Origin: an uncultured bacterium
GTDB lineage: Bacteria; Verrucomicrobiota; Kiritimatiellia; CAIKKV01; CAITUY01
NCBI GenBank assembly: GCA_903895695.1
Contig: CAITUY010000152.1
Location: 27,841 to 91,840, forward strand
Length of the DNA: 64,000 bases
Reading direction: 5' to 3'
The stretch's first letter is position 1; each line of letters begins with the position of its first letter. The notes under the pieces are model-generated. The model was given only the letters and a program-made list of their open reading frames with translations, was not told where the DNA came from and searched no databases. Position numbers and translations under genes: made by a program. This document shows, one piece after another, positions 17,600-25,950 of the stretch.

Positions 17600-20500
17600 T
17601 TACCCGCCCGCCCCCACCCCCGCGAACATGCGTTGTTTGAACACCGGATCCAGCGAGCGGGCGTTCGGGATGTGACTGTCGCCGTTCACAAACACGTCGG
17701 CCGCGCCTTCGGCCAGTTTCTCCTTCGCAACGAACTCCACGTCACGTTTCCGGTCCGTTTCGGTCCAGCCGGCCGTGTCGCGCCAGATGACAGCGGTTTT
17801 GCGCGTGCCGCAGGTGCCCCGGTGAACCAGATAGCGCCGCCCCTTGTCGAGATGGACGCGGCGGGTCTCGATGTGGAGGCCCATCAGGTAGGCAAACGTC
17901 TCCGGCAGGTCCACGGCCTGTTCCCGCGTCTCCTGGCCTTCGGTCAAAACGAGTTTGTAACTGAACGGTGACGCCAGTTTCCCCACGTTCAGGAAGGTCT
18001 CGCAATCCTTGGATTCCCAGTCGAGCATGTAATGGAGCAGGTAATCGTCAAACCGCAATGCCGTTTGCCCTGCCGCATCGTCGAGTTGGATATTGTTCAG
18101 CGCATCCTCGTACGACTCAAGCCGGTGGTACTTGATGATCCGGGGACTGCGCTTTGCCTCCTCCTTCGTCGGCGGACGTTTGGGTTTGCCGTCCTGCCAT
18201 TCAGGCGTGAATATGACCTTTTTGATACGGGGAAGGACGACCGTATTGAAGTGGACGCCGAGTTCAACAAGAATGGACCGACGCATGCCGCCATCGAGTC
18301 GGTTGACCTGAATAAGCGCCTGGAACGTTGTGCCGGATCCACCAAAATAGTCGAGGACTATCTCGTCATCACAAGTGCTGTGGGTGATAACGTCTGCGAG
18401 GAAACCCACGGCTTTGGGCGAGGCAAATGTGGTGTCGGGTAGCAACGCTCTTAGCGCCTTGATCCCAGCGTCCGAAGAGTATTTCGTGCCAGCCCAGACC
18501 GATTTTGGTTTAGATGTGCGCATCTCCCCGTTCGCTTCAAGATACACGCGGTAGAATGCGTTCCATCGATCCGAGTTCTCAACTTTTCGGGCTTCAATGA
18601 TATCCAGATTGTCCGATATGGTCTCTCTTCCCCACCGCCAACAGCCATCTGTTCCATCTGACTTGAGTGGGCGAATTTCAACGTCGCTGGCGCTTTGCCT
18701 TTCGAGCGATGCACGTCGCTTCTTGGCATCCCAGTAAACTGGGAAATACAGGTTCGGGCGAGCCGTTCGGGTGTCATTCCCGCCTCTCTTTCTGAGGTCA
18801 CGCAGGGTGTACGACAATCCATCCTCATCACTTTGGTCGTAGTCGGCAATCTGTGCATCGCTAAGGGGAAAACCAAAGGAATCAAAGGCTGGCCATGCAT
18901 ACATAAAGAGGTGTTCATGAGCCGTTGCTATGTGAGCACGGTCTTGCCGCCCTTTGAAATTGTTGACGACGGCTATATCGGATACGAGACTTTCCGGTCC
19001 CATGGCTCGGTCCATCAGCCATCTCAGCCGCATGCTTTCCCGATCATCTATGCTGCTGAAGTAAACACCCTCCTTCTGCATCACGTGAAGCGATGAGAAT
19101 ACACGGTCGCACAACATGGATATCCACGAGGAGTGCTGGTAGTCATCTTTGTATGGAAACCCGTCGCCACCCGTGTTGTAGGGCGGGTCGATGTAGATGC
19201 ACTTCACCTTTTCCCGAAACTTCTGCTGCATCAAGTTCAGGGCCTGGAAATTCTCGGCGTCGAAAAGCAAACCGTCGGTCACATGGTCGAGGTTGTCGAA
19301 CGTGGCGAGCAGGTCATCCTTGAACGTGGGATCGAAGTGCCGGGTGTCGAGTACGAGTGTGGGGTGATCCTTGAGGAATTTGAGGCGGCGGGCCTTCTTC
19401 GTCTTGGGCGTGAAGAGGTCCTTGTCGCCGGCCTCCTCGTCGATGTGGAGGAGTTGCTTCCATTCCTGCCACTGGGCCTCGTTGCCGGCGATCTCCTCGT
19501 GGAGTTTCTCGGGGATCTGGCCCATGGTGACGGCATAGTGCGTGGCCGTGACGAACTTGCGTTTCTCGAACAGGCGCTTCTGGAAATCCTCGATCTGGGC
19601 GACAAAGGCGATGATCTTCCCGCCGATCGAGCGGATCGTGCGCATGATCTGGAACCAGGCTTGGCCCAGCGTCTCGCCCCCGGCGGTGACTTCGTCCAGA
19701 TTCAGGACCTCGTTTTTCAGGTAGAAGTCGAGTTCCCGTTCCAGGAACCCGCGGAGGTCCTTGTGGATGAAGTAGTCCATCGTGTTGCGGCGGGCATACG
19801 AGCGGAGGTGGTGCTCCAGGTATGAGACCGGGTCGCCGTCGGCGGTCTTGCGGCGTTCCGCCATGAGTGCGGTAATCGCGGCGGACTCATCCTTGAACGC
19901 CTTTGGAATGGACGTGAGCGCGGCGGCGATGATGGCGTCTTGTTGGTTCTTCTTGCCGTAGGTGATGGCTTCCTGCTCGGTGAGTTGCCGGTACTCAAAG
20001 GGGATGGTGAGGACCTTGGCCTTGGCGTCATAGCCGGCGTCCTTCGCCTGGGGGAAGAAGCACCGTTTCTCGGCCTTCCGGTTGTCCTGTTCGGTTTCGG
20101 CGTTGAGGAGTTTGAAGCGAACCGTGATGGCGCCGGAGCGGAACGCGTAATCGGTGAAATTCTCGCCGGTCTTGATGAAATACTGGTCGCTGTTGGCCCA
20201 GTGGAGGTGGACCTCCTCGCCGTTGTAGGGGATGGCGTAGCGTTCCTTCTTGGAGTAGCGCCGGAGCGACAGGAAATCGCCCGCGTCGTAGTAGCGACTG
20301 AAGAACGTGTAAAGGTGGTTGAACACGAGTGCCTCGTGTTCGGCTTTGCCTTGTCCGCCGCCCAGGCGGGCTTGGATCTTGAGATACTCTTTCCCGAGTG
20401 TCTTATTCCGCCAGTCCTCCGCCAGAAGTCCGTCCGCGTCAACCGCCTGTTCATCGGCGGCCAGGAGTTGCTGTTTGACCTTCTCGAGGTCGTCTGCGGC

Positions 20501-20692
20501 CTTAGACTGGTCGGCAAGGGTTCCGGAGGCGAGTTCCTTGCCAACGGCGTCCAGCAGATCCTTTTCGATGAACCGTTCAATCGCCTCACGACGGTAGTTC
20601 ATGATCCGGTAGATGCCGAAATCGAGATCGGCGGCCTCGAACTGAAACAGTTCCCGTAGTTTCTCCTGAAATTTCTGGCGGGCGTCGGTCAT
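17600..20692 (-). CDS. Type III-like site-specific DNA methyltransferase (Mod), adenine-specific
   Basis: A 1030-residue beta-type DNA methyltransferase. Catalytic motif IV DPPYNTGG is at 502-509, and the SAM-binding motif LDYFGGSGTT (FGGSG at 783-787) comes after it. This DPPY-before-FxGxG order is that of type III Mod and related N6-adenine enzymes. Long N- and C-terminal regions probably carry target recognition and subunit contacts. The start ATG 20692 begins MTDARQKFQEKLRELF, a normal opening for this group. It heads the minus-strand operon mod, DUF1016 nuclease, res. Its stop is 2 bp from the first palindrome of the leader cluster. Target sequence cannot be read from the protein. Confidence 0.9.
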   Translation of the reverse strand: MTDARQKFQEKLRELFQFEAADLDFGIYRIMNYRREAIERFIEKDLLDAVGKELASGTLADQSKAADDLEKVKQQLLAADEQAVDADGLLAEDWRNKTLGKEYLKIQARLGGGQGKAEHEALVFNHLYTFFSRYYDAGDFLSLRRYSKKERYAIPYNGEEVHLHWANSDQYFIKTGENFTDYAFRSGAITVRFKLLNAETEQDNRKAEKRCFFPQAKDAGYDAKAKVLTIPFEYRQLTEQEAITYGKKNQQDAIIAAALTSIPKAFKDESAAITALMAERRKTADGDPVSYLEHHLRSYARRNTMDYFIHKDLRGFLERELDFYLKNEVLNLDEVTAGGETLGQAWFQIMRTIRSIGGKIIAFVAQIEDFQKRLFEKRKFVTATHYAVTMGQIPEKLHEEIAGNEAQWQEWKQLLHIDEEAGDKDLFTPKTKKARRLKFLKDHPTLVLDTRHFDPTFKDDLLATFDNLDHVTDGLLFDAENFQALNLMQQKFREKVKCIYIDPPYNTGGDGFPYKDDYQHSSWISMLCDRVFSSLHVMQKEGVYFSSIDDRESMRLRWLMDRAMGPESLVSDIAVVNNFKGRQDRAHIATAHEHLFMYAWPAFDSFGFPLSDAQIADYDQSDEDGLSYTLRDLRKRGGNDTRTARPNLYFPVYWDAKKRRASLERQSASDVEIRPLKSDGTDGCWRWGRETISDNLDIIEARKVENSDRWNAFYRVYLEANGEMRTSKPKSVWAGTKYSSDAGIKALRALLPDTTFASPKAVGFLADVITHSTCDDEIVLDYFGGSGTTFQALIQVNRLDGGMRRSILVELGVHFNTVVLPRIKKVIFTPEWQDGKPKRPPTKEEAKRSPRIIKYHRLESYEDALNNIQLDDAAGQTALRFDDYLLHYMLDWESKDCETFLNVGKLASPFSYKLVLTEGQETREQAVDLPETFAYLMGLHIETRRVHLDKGRRYLVHRGTCGTRKTAVIWRDTAGWTETDRKRDVEFVAKEKLAEGAADVFVNGDSHIPNARSLDPVFKQRMFAGVGAGG

Positions 20693-21046
20693 TGGGCATG
20701 CGCTCGCTTTCTCAGGCAGCGGGATAGGGTGCTGGTTGCGATGAGTTCCATGTCCATTGCCGCCTCAATCGTACGGCCCCGAGCGAATATGGACGGGCGC
20801 TGCGCACGTGGAAGGGAAAGTACACCGGCGGCAAGGGGAGATCAAGAGAATGAGACCGAACGGCCCAGCCTCGGAACCGAATGCGGTGATGAATCCGATG
20901 GAATTGCCGGGCATGACCGACGTGTCATCGGGGAGATCCATTTGATCGCCAACGAGTCCCGGACAGCACCCACGGAGGTGCCTTGCGCCCCCTTGCCCCT
21001 CAACGATTCCTTGCCCGCCGGTGCCCGGTCGGGTATACAGGCGCCC
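20693..21046. other. Divergent intergenic region between mod and the radical SAM genes
   Basis: This 354-bp region must hold the promoters for both directions. A small inverted repeat ATGAC-N6-GTCAT is at 20913-20928. Reading frames here give no recognisable protein, and an in-frame upstream extension of the radical SAM gene has no conserved character. I see no convincing -35/-10 pair. Confidence 0.4.
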
Positions 21047-22501
21047 GTGAAATTCCTGCTGGTCAGGCCACATGTGTTTCTCAAGGTGGCAAAGCGCTTC
21101 CATGCGTTTCTCCACCTGGAGCCGCTCGACTTGGAGCTGGTCGCGGCCGGTATCGACCCCGCCCACGCGACCTGCATCCTGGACCTGACGCTCAGCGCCG
21201 ACCCCGTGGCGGACTTCGAAGCTGCCATCCAACGTCTCGAACCCGACGTGGTCGGCTTCGGCGGCTACTCCAACCAGGCCGGCAACGTGAAAGACCTGGC
21301 CCGCCGCACGAAGCGCCTGCGCCCGCAGACCCGCGTCCTCGTCGGCGGCGTGCATGCCACGATCGTGCCGCTCGATTACCGCCTGCCCGGCGTCATCGAC
21401 CTCGTCATCCGCGGCGAAGGCGCCACGGCCATGCGGACCCTCGTTCCCCTGCTGGCCGCCGGCCAGCCGATCCCGGCCAGCGAGCGCTTTCTGCCGACCG
21501 ACGCTCCCGACTACGCCACGTTGGCCGCCACGCCGCCCCCACCCCTGCCCGACTATGCCGAACTGCCCTGGCCGCGCCGCGACCTGGTCGACCGCTCCCG
21601 CTACTTCTGCGTCTGGGCCGGCGAACCCGGCGAGCGCGTGGCCACGCTCTTCCCCCGCGTGGCCACCCTGCGCACGAGCACCGGTTGTCCGCATCGCTGC
21701 AACTTTTGCGTCGTGCACCATCTCGCGAACGGCAAGTATCTCCAGCGCGAGCCGGAGGATGTCGTGGCCGAGATCGCCGCCGTTCCCGAGGACCACATCT
21801 ACTTCGTCGACGACGAAATGTTCATCAACGCCAAACGCGCCGAGACCATGGCCCGCCTGCTCCTGGAACGGGGCATTCGCAAGCACTACATCAGTTGGGC
21901 GCGCAGCGACACCATCGTCGGCCATCCCGACCTCTTCCGCCTCTGGAAGCAGGCCGGCTTGGACGTCGTCTACGTGGGCATGGAGTCCATGGAGGAACAG
22001 AACCTTGCGGAGTACCGCAAGGGGTTCGAGCCGGACGTCAACCGGAAGGCCGTGGCGGTCCTGCGCGACCTGGGTATCATCCTCCACGCGGCCCTGATGG
22101 TGAACCCTGACTTTGTCGCCGAGGATTTTCTCAAGGTCCGCCGTTCGATCGAGGCCGTGGCGCCCGCCGAGGTCTCGTTCACCGTGTTCTCGCCGCCGCC
22201 CGGCACGCCGCTCTGGGCCCAGCACAAGGACCGCTATATCTGTCCGGATCCCTACGCGTTCTACGACTGCATGCACACGTTGCTGCCCACGCGGGAGCCC
22301 TTGGACCAGTTCTACCGCCACTTCTCGCTCCTCTATCTGTTCGGCTTCCGCCACAACCCGTGGCGCGCCCGCGGCATCCGTGCGCCCTGGCGCGACCTGG
22401 CGCGCATGGTCGTGCATGGCATCCGCTGCGGCTACGCCCTGCGCACGATCTACAAGGAATACGACCGGAAGCTGTGGAACGCCGCCACCCCGCCACCATG
22501 A
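21047..22501 (+). CDS. B12-binding-type radical SAM protein (first of pair)
   Basis: A 484-residue enzyme with an N-terminal cobalamin-binding-like Rossmann domain (FLLVRPHVF, VGFGGYSNQAGN, VGGVHATIVP) and a central radical SAM domain. The cluster motif is C-x3-C-x2-C in TGCPHRCNFC. The later DEMFINAKRAETMARLL and VYVGMESMEE strands match the BchE/P-methylase-like class. Members methylate unreactive carbons or rearrange lipids and secondary metabolites. GTG 21047 is chosen because the domain starts at once with KFLLVRPH; longer starts add non-conserved sequence. The next radical SAM gene overlaps by 4 bp. Confidence 0.85.
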   Translation: MKFLLVRPHVFLKVAKRFHAFLHLEPLDLELVAAGIDPAHATCILDLTLSADPVADFEAAIQRLEPDVVGFGGYSNQAGNVKDLARRTKRLRPQTRVLVGGVHATIVPLDYRLPGVIDLVIRGEGATAMRTLVPLLAAGQPIPASERFLPTDAPDYATLAATPPPPLPDYAELPWPRRDLVDRSRYFCVWAGEPGERVATLFPRVATLRTSTGCPHRCNFCVVHHLANGKYLQREPEDVVAEIAAVPEDHIYFVDDEMFINAKRAETMARLLLERGIRKHYISWARSDTIVGHPDLFRLWKQAGLDVVYVGMESMEEQNLAEYRKGFEPDVNRKAVAVLRDLGIILHAALMVNPDFVAEDFLKVRRSIEAVAPAEVSFTVFSPPPGTPLWAQHKDRYICPDPYAFYDCMHTLLPTREPLDQFYRHFSLLYLFGFRHNPWRARGIRAPWRDLARMVVHGIRCGYALRTIYKEYDRKLWNAATPPP

Positions 22502-23958
22502 GCGCTACCCCCAAACCTGGCCGCGTCCTGCTCGTTCACCCGCTCGGGTATGGCGCCGAGGCGGCCCGCGGTGACGTTGCGCGCATGGCCAATATCATGC
22601 CGCCGATCGGGCTTATCAGCCTGGCCGCCTGGCTGGAAAAGAAGGGCATCGCGACGCGGGTGGTGGACGCCTACGCCCAACCCGACGCCGCGCGTCGGAT
22701 CCACGAACTGTTGCTCGACTTCCGGCCTACCCTGTTAGGGTTCAGTTGCACCACTTCGAGTTTCCTGGACGCGGCCCGACTTGCCGGCCTCGCCAAGCGC
22801 GCCCTGCCGGATGTGAAAACCGTCGTAGGCGGCCCGCACGTTTCGGCCCTGCGCGCACAATCCCTGCAGGGACACGACTCGCTCGACTTCGGCGTCATGG
22901 GCGAAGGCGAGGAGACGTTGGCCGAGCTGGCCGCGGGCGGCTGGGAACAGCCCGAGAAGGTCCAAGGGCTAGTGTACCGGGCCGCGGACGGCACGCCGCA
23001 GGTTACGGGACCCCGCCAACGACTCCTCGATCTCGACAGCCTGCCCTTTCCGGCGTACGAGAAACTCGACGGCTACCCGGGGGCCTATAAGCTCCCGATC
23101 TTCAACTACCCGCGCGCTCCCAACTCCAGTTGCGTCTCCAGCCGCGGCTGCCCCTATGCCTGCTCGTACTGCGACCGCTCCGTGTTCGGCCGCAGTTTCC
23201 GCTTCAACTCCGCCGAATACATGATTGCCCACGTGCGCTACTTGCGTGAACGATTCGGCGTCCGCCACCTCAACTTCTACGACGACCAGTTCACCTTCCA
23301 CCGCGCGCGCGTGGAGTCCTTCTGCCGCGCCATGCTCAACCAGGCGCCGGGCCTCACCTGGAACTGCGCGGCCCGCGCGGAACACCTCGACCCCGAGCTG
23401 CTCCGCCTGATGAAGGCCGCCGGCTGCTGGATGATCAGCCTGGGCATCGAAACCGGAGACCCCGAGCTGCTTGCCCAGCATCGCCAGAAAGCCGATCTCG
23501 ACCTGCTCGGCGAGCGCATCCGCATGATCAAAGCTGCCGGCATCCGCATGAAAGGACTCCTCATGATGGGCCTGCCCGGCGAGTCCGAGGCCAGCGTTCG
23601 CCGCAGCATGGCCTACGTCTACGCCCTGCCGCTCGACGACTTCAATCTCGCCAAGTTCACGCCGTTCCCGGGCTCGCCGATCTACGAGCACGTGCGCGAG
23701 CTCGGCACCTTCGACGAGAACTGGGCGAAGATGGACTGCATGCACTTCCAGTTCATTCCGCGCGGCATGACGCGCGACCAGCTCGAACGCCTGTTCACCG
23801 AATTCTACCGGCGCCATTTCATGCGGCCGCGCATCATGTGGGATTACACCACGATGATCTGGCGCTCGCCGGACAGTTGGCGGCGATTCTGGCAAAGCGC
23901 GGGCGGATTCCTGAAATTCGCCTCCAGCAATAGACGCCTCGGGGCGGGGGAAACATGA
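22498..23958 (+). CDS. B12-binding-type radical SAM protein (second of pair)
   Basis: A 486-residue paralogue of the preceding enzyme with the same architecture. The cobalamin-binding-like domain (VLLVHPLGYG, PPIGLISLAAWLE, VVGGPHVSALR, DFGVMGEGEETL) is followed by a radical SAM core with C-x3-C-x2-C in RGCPYACSYC, and by FYDDQFTFHRARV and MISLGIETGD. ATG 22498 overlaps the upstream stop (ATGA), and its own stop overlaps the polysaccharide deacetylase start, so three genes are translationally coupled. Two consecutive enzymes of this class usually act on successive carbons of one product. The product is unknown. Confidence 0.87.
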   Translation: MSATPKPGRVLLVHPLGYGAEAARGDVARMANIMPPIGLISLAAWLEKKGIATRVVDAYAQPDAARRIHELLLDFRPTLLGFSCTTSSFLDAARLAGLAKRALPDVKTVVGGPHVSALRAQSLQGHDSLDFGVMGEGEETLAELAAGGWEQPEKVQGLVYRAADGTPQVTGPRQRLLDLDSLPFPAYEKLDGYPGAYKLPIFNYPRAPNSSCVSSRGCPYACSYCDRSVFGRSFRFNSAEYMIAHVRYLRERFGVRHLNFYDDQFTFHRARVESFCRAMLNQAPGLTWNCAARAEHLDPELLRLMKAAGCWMISLGIETGDPELLAQHRQKADLDLLGERIRMIKAAGIRMKGLLMMGLPGESEASVRRSMAYVYALPLDDFNLAKFTPFPGSPIYEHVRELGTFDENWAKMDCMHFQFIPRGMTRDQLERLFTEFYRRHFMRPRIMWDYTTMIWRSPDSWRRFWQSAGGFLKFASSNRRLGAGET

Positions 23959-24947
23959 CGACGCGAGGACACGACGTGCGTGATAGTGCCGCAACAGCGC
24001 CGCTGAGACCAGGAGCCGCGTTGTCATGCGTATTCCTGCTCGCCCCCCTCCTCCTTCTCGCCTCATGCCGGTCCCTGCCGCCTGCCCCGCCGCCGGCCGC
24101 GGCCGGGGAGGCGCCGTCTATCCGCTTCCTGCTGACCTTTGACGACGGCCCCAGCATTCGCCAACCCTATAACCCGACGCTGGCGATCGCCGCCCAACTG
24201 GCCAGCAACGACGTACAGCCGGGCATCAAGGGCCTCTTCTTTGTGCAGACCGGCCATCCCAGGGGCGGCGGCACGCCCGCCGGCCGCGCGATCATGCGCC
24301 AGCTCAGCGAGCAAGGGCAGGTGTTGGGCTTGCACAGTGTTTCACCGCGCGGCCACATCGACCACACGCAAGTGACGGCGTCCGCACTCGTGCGCGAACT
24401 GCGGGAAGCCAAGGACCTGCTTCACGGGCTGACCGGAGCCCCCGTGCTGTTCGTGCGGCCGCCATTCGGCGCCTACAATCCGGCCACCGAGGCCATCTAC
24501 GCCGACGCCGACCTGCACATGCTGATGTCGGACGTCCGGGCTCGCGATGGTGTGATCTACGGCTACAATGCAAGCCTGAGCCGCCGCATCCACATCCGTC
24601 ATACGCTCTCCGCCCTGCGAAAACAGGTCGACACCGCACGTTACGCCGACGAGCCCGTCCCCGTGGTGGTCGCGTTCCACGACGTCAACCCCTACACAGC
24701 GCGCCACATGACCGAGTACCTGCACATCCTGATCGAGGAAGCCGCCCGGGCCGGATTCGCGGTCCCGGCCCGACCGTTCACGGATACCTTGCCGGAGGTC
24801 ATGGACATCGCCATCAGTCGATCGATCCCGAACCCGCGCAATGTTGTGCTCGCCCCCCGGATCACCGCCGCCCTTCGGGCCGGCGCCGCCCTCCACGCCG
24901 GGACCGCAGCCGCGCCCCTCAAGCCCGCGCCCGCGACGGTGTTCTGA
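23955..24947 (+). CDS. NodB-type polysaccharide deacetylase, lipoprotein
   Basis: A 330-residue carbohydrate esterase 4-like protein anchored as a lipoprotein: a basic N-terminus, a hydrophobic stretch and the lipobox LLAS-C38. NodB motif 1 is LLTFDDGPS (about 59-67), motif 3 RPPFGAYN and the late motif VAFHDVN are present. The usual HSxxH metal motif appears as HSVSPRGH with a longer spacing, so metal binding may be altered. It would deacetylate an N-acetylated or O-acetylated glycan at the membrane surface. It follows the radical SAM pair with an ATGA overlap, so the two activities belong to one transcription unit even though the biochemical link is not evident. Confidence 0.83.
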   Translation: MTTRGHDVRDSAATAPLRPGAALSCVFLLAPLLLLASCRSLPPAPPPAAAGEAPSIRFLLTFDDGPSIRQPYNPTLAIAAQLASNDVQPGIKGLFFVQTGHPRGGGTPAGRAIMRQLSEQGQVLGLHSVSPRGHIDHTQVTASALVRELREAKDLLHGLTGAPVLFVRPPFGAYNPATEAIYADADLHMLMSDVRARDGVIYGYNASLSRRIHIRHTLSALRKQVDTARYADEPVPVVVAFHDVNPYTARHMTEYLHILIEEAARAGFAVPARPFTDTLPEVMDIAISRSIPNPRNVVLAPRITAALRAGAALHAGTAAAPLKPAPATVF

Positions 24948-24980
24948 AATCTGGCAGGGGACAAACCGGGCGAACGAAAA

Positions 24981-25060
24981 CCGGCGGGGGACCGCCGGCT
25001 CCAAGTCGAGACAGGCGCGGCATGGAGCCGGCCGTCCCGGCCGGTAGCGACCGTCTCGAC
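24981..25060. repeat. Nested inverted repeats between convergent genes
   Basis: Several inverted repeats interleave: CCGGCGG/CCGCCGG (24981-24998), CCGGCCG-TCC-CGGCCGG (25028-25044), CCGGCTCC with GGAGCCGG (about 24995 and 25024), and GTCGAGAC with GTCTCGAC (25005-25012, 25053-25060). The region lies between the ends of the nodB-like gene and the minus-strand methyltransferase. It could be a bidirectional terminator or a palindromic repeat element; no U-tract is present. Confidence 0.55.
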
Positions 25061-25082
25061 CCCGGCTCGAACGAACGAGCGC

Positions 25083-25853
25083 CTACTTCTCCGCGGACCG
25101 CGTGGCGATGTAGCCCGCGCGGGGCAGCGGCGGGTAGAAGTAATAGAGGCCGTGTCCGTACGGCTGAATGTCGCTGAAGCCCGCCGCTTCGAGAAACCCT
25201 CTCAACTCCGCAGCAGTCCGCAGGTGCACCACCGACACGCCCAGCCGCAGCAGTTTCAGGTTCCACACTTGCATGAAACGGTGACGCGACGGTGCCGCCT
25301 CCCACACGCAGAAGCGGCCGCCGGGCTTGAGCACACGCCGGACCTCGCGCAGCACGGTACGCAGGGGCTCATCCGACAAGTGCTTGATGACATAGGTACA
25401 AAGAACGGCATCCAGCGAGGCGTCAGCGTACGGCAACTCCGTGGCCAGGCCCTGCCGAACGTTCACGTGCTCCTGCATCCCGCGAACCCGGATCTCCTCG
25501 CGGGCCCGCTCGACCATGCGTGCCGAGCAGTCGAGCCCTTCCACGGTTCCCGTGAACCGGATCTTTCGGTGCAGGTAGATCAGCAGGCCCGCGTAGCCGC
25601 ACCCCAGGTCGAGAACGCGGTCGGTCGACTGCAGAGGAATGCGCGCCGCAAGCGCCCGGACCGGCGTGTTCAGCCAGAGCGTCCGCTTCGGCGAGAACCA
25701 AAAGCGAACCCAGCGCGCGCTGAGTGAATCCCGCTCCAGCCACTCGTCGTAGTCGTGCGCCGTCTCCTGCTGTTCGTCGGCGACCGGAACGGCGGCGGCA
25801 CTCAAAGCCACGCCCTTGCCCACCTTGCTGCCGCTATAATCACTGTGCGCCAT
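25083..25853 (-). CDS. Class I SAM-dependent methyltransferase
   Basis: A 256-residue methyltransferase. SAM-binding motif I is VLDLGCGYAGLL, followed by the acidic VEGLDCSARM strand, and the post-motif DAVLCTYVIKHLSDE / VLKPGGRFCVWE segments match the UbiE/Methyltransf_11 group. ATG 25853 starts MAHSDYSG and has AGGA about 12 bp upstream; longer readings are non-conserved. It is the last gene of the minus-strand unit after the ACP, acyltransferase and AMP ligase genes, so it probably modifies the product or a carrier-bound intermediate. Confidence 0.83.
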   Translation of the reverse strand: MAHSDYSGSKVGKGVALSAAAVPVADEQQETAHDYDEWLERDSLSARWVRFWFSPKRTLWLNTPVRALAARIPLQSTDRVLDLGCGYAGLLIYLHRKIRFTGTVEGLDCSARMVERAREEIRVRGMQEHVNVRQGLATELPYADASLDAVLCTYVIKHLSDEPLRTVLREVRRVLKPGGRFCVWEAAPSRHRFMQVWNLKLLRLGVSVVHLRTAAELRGFLEAAGFSDIQPYGHGLYYFYPPLPRAGYIATRSAEK

Positions 25854-25950
25854 GCCCGGTCGTTCCTGTCCCCGCCCGTTCTCCGCTTCGCCGCAAAAAG
25901 AGCCGGAATAGTGGGTTGTGAAGCCGGCCGGGTCAAGACGAACGTGCGAA

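Noticed and set aside
20729..21046. N-terminal extension of the first radical SAM protein
   Set aside because: The extra in-frame sequence is not conserved in character, and the cobalamin-binding-like domain starts right at the GTG chosen.
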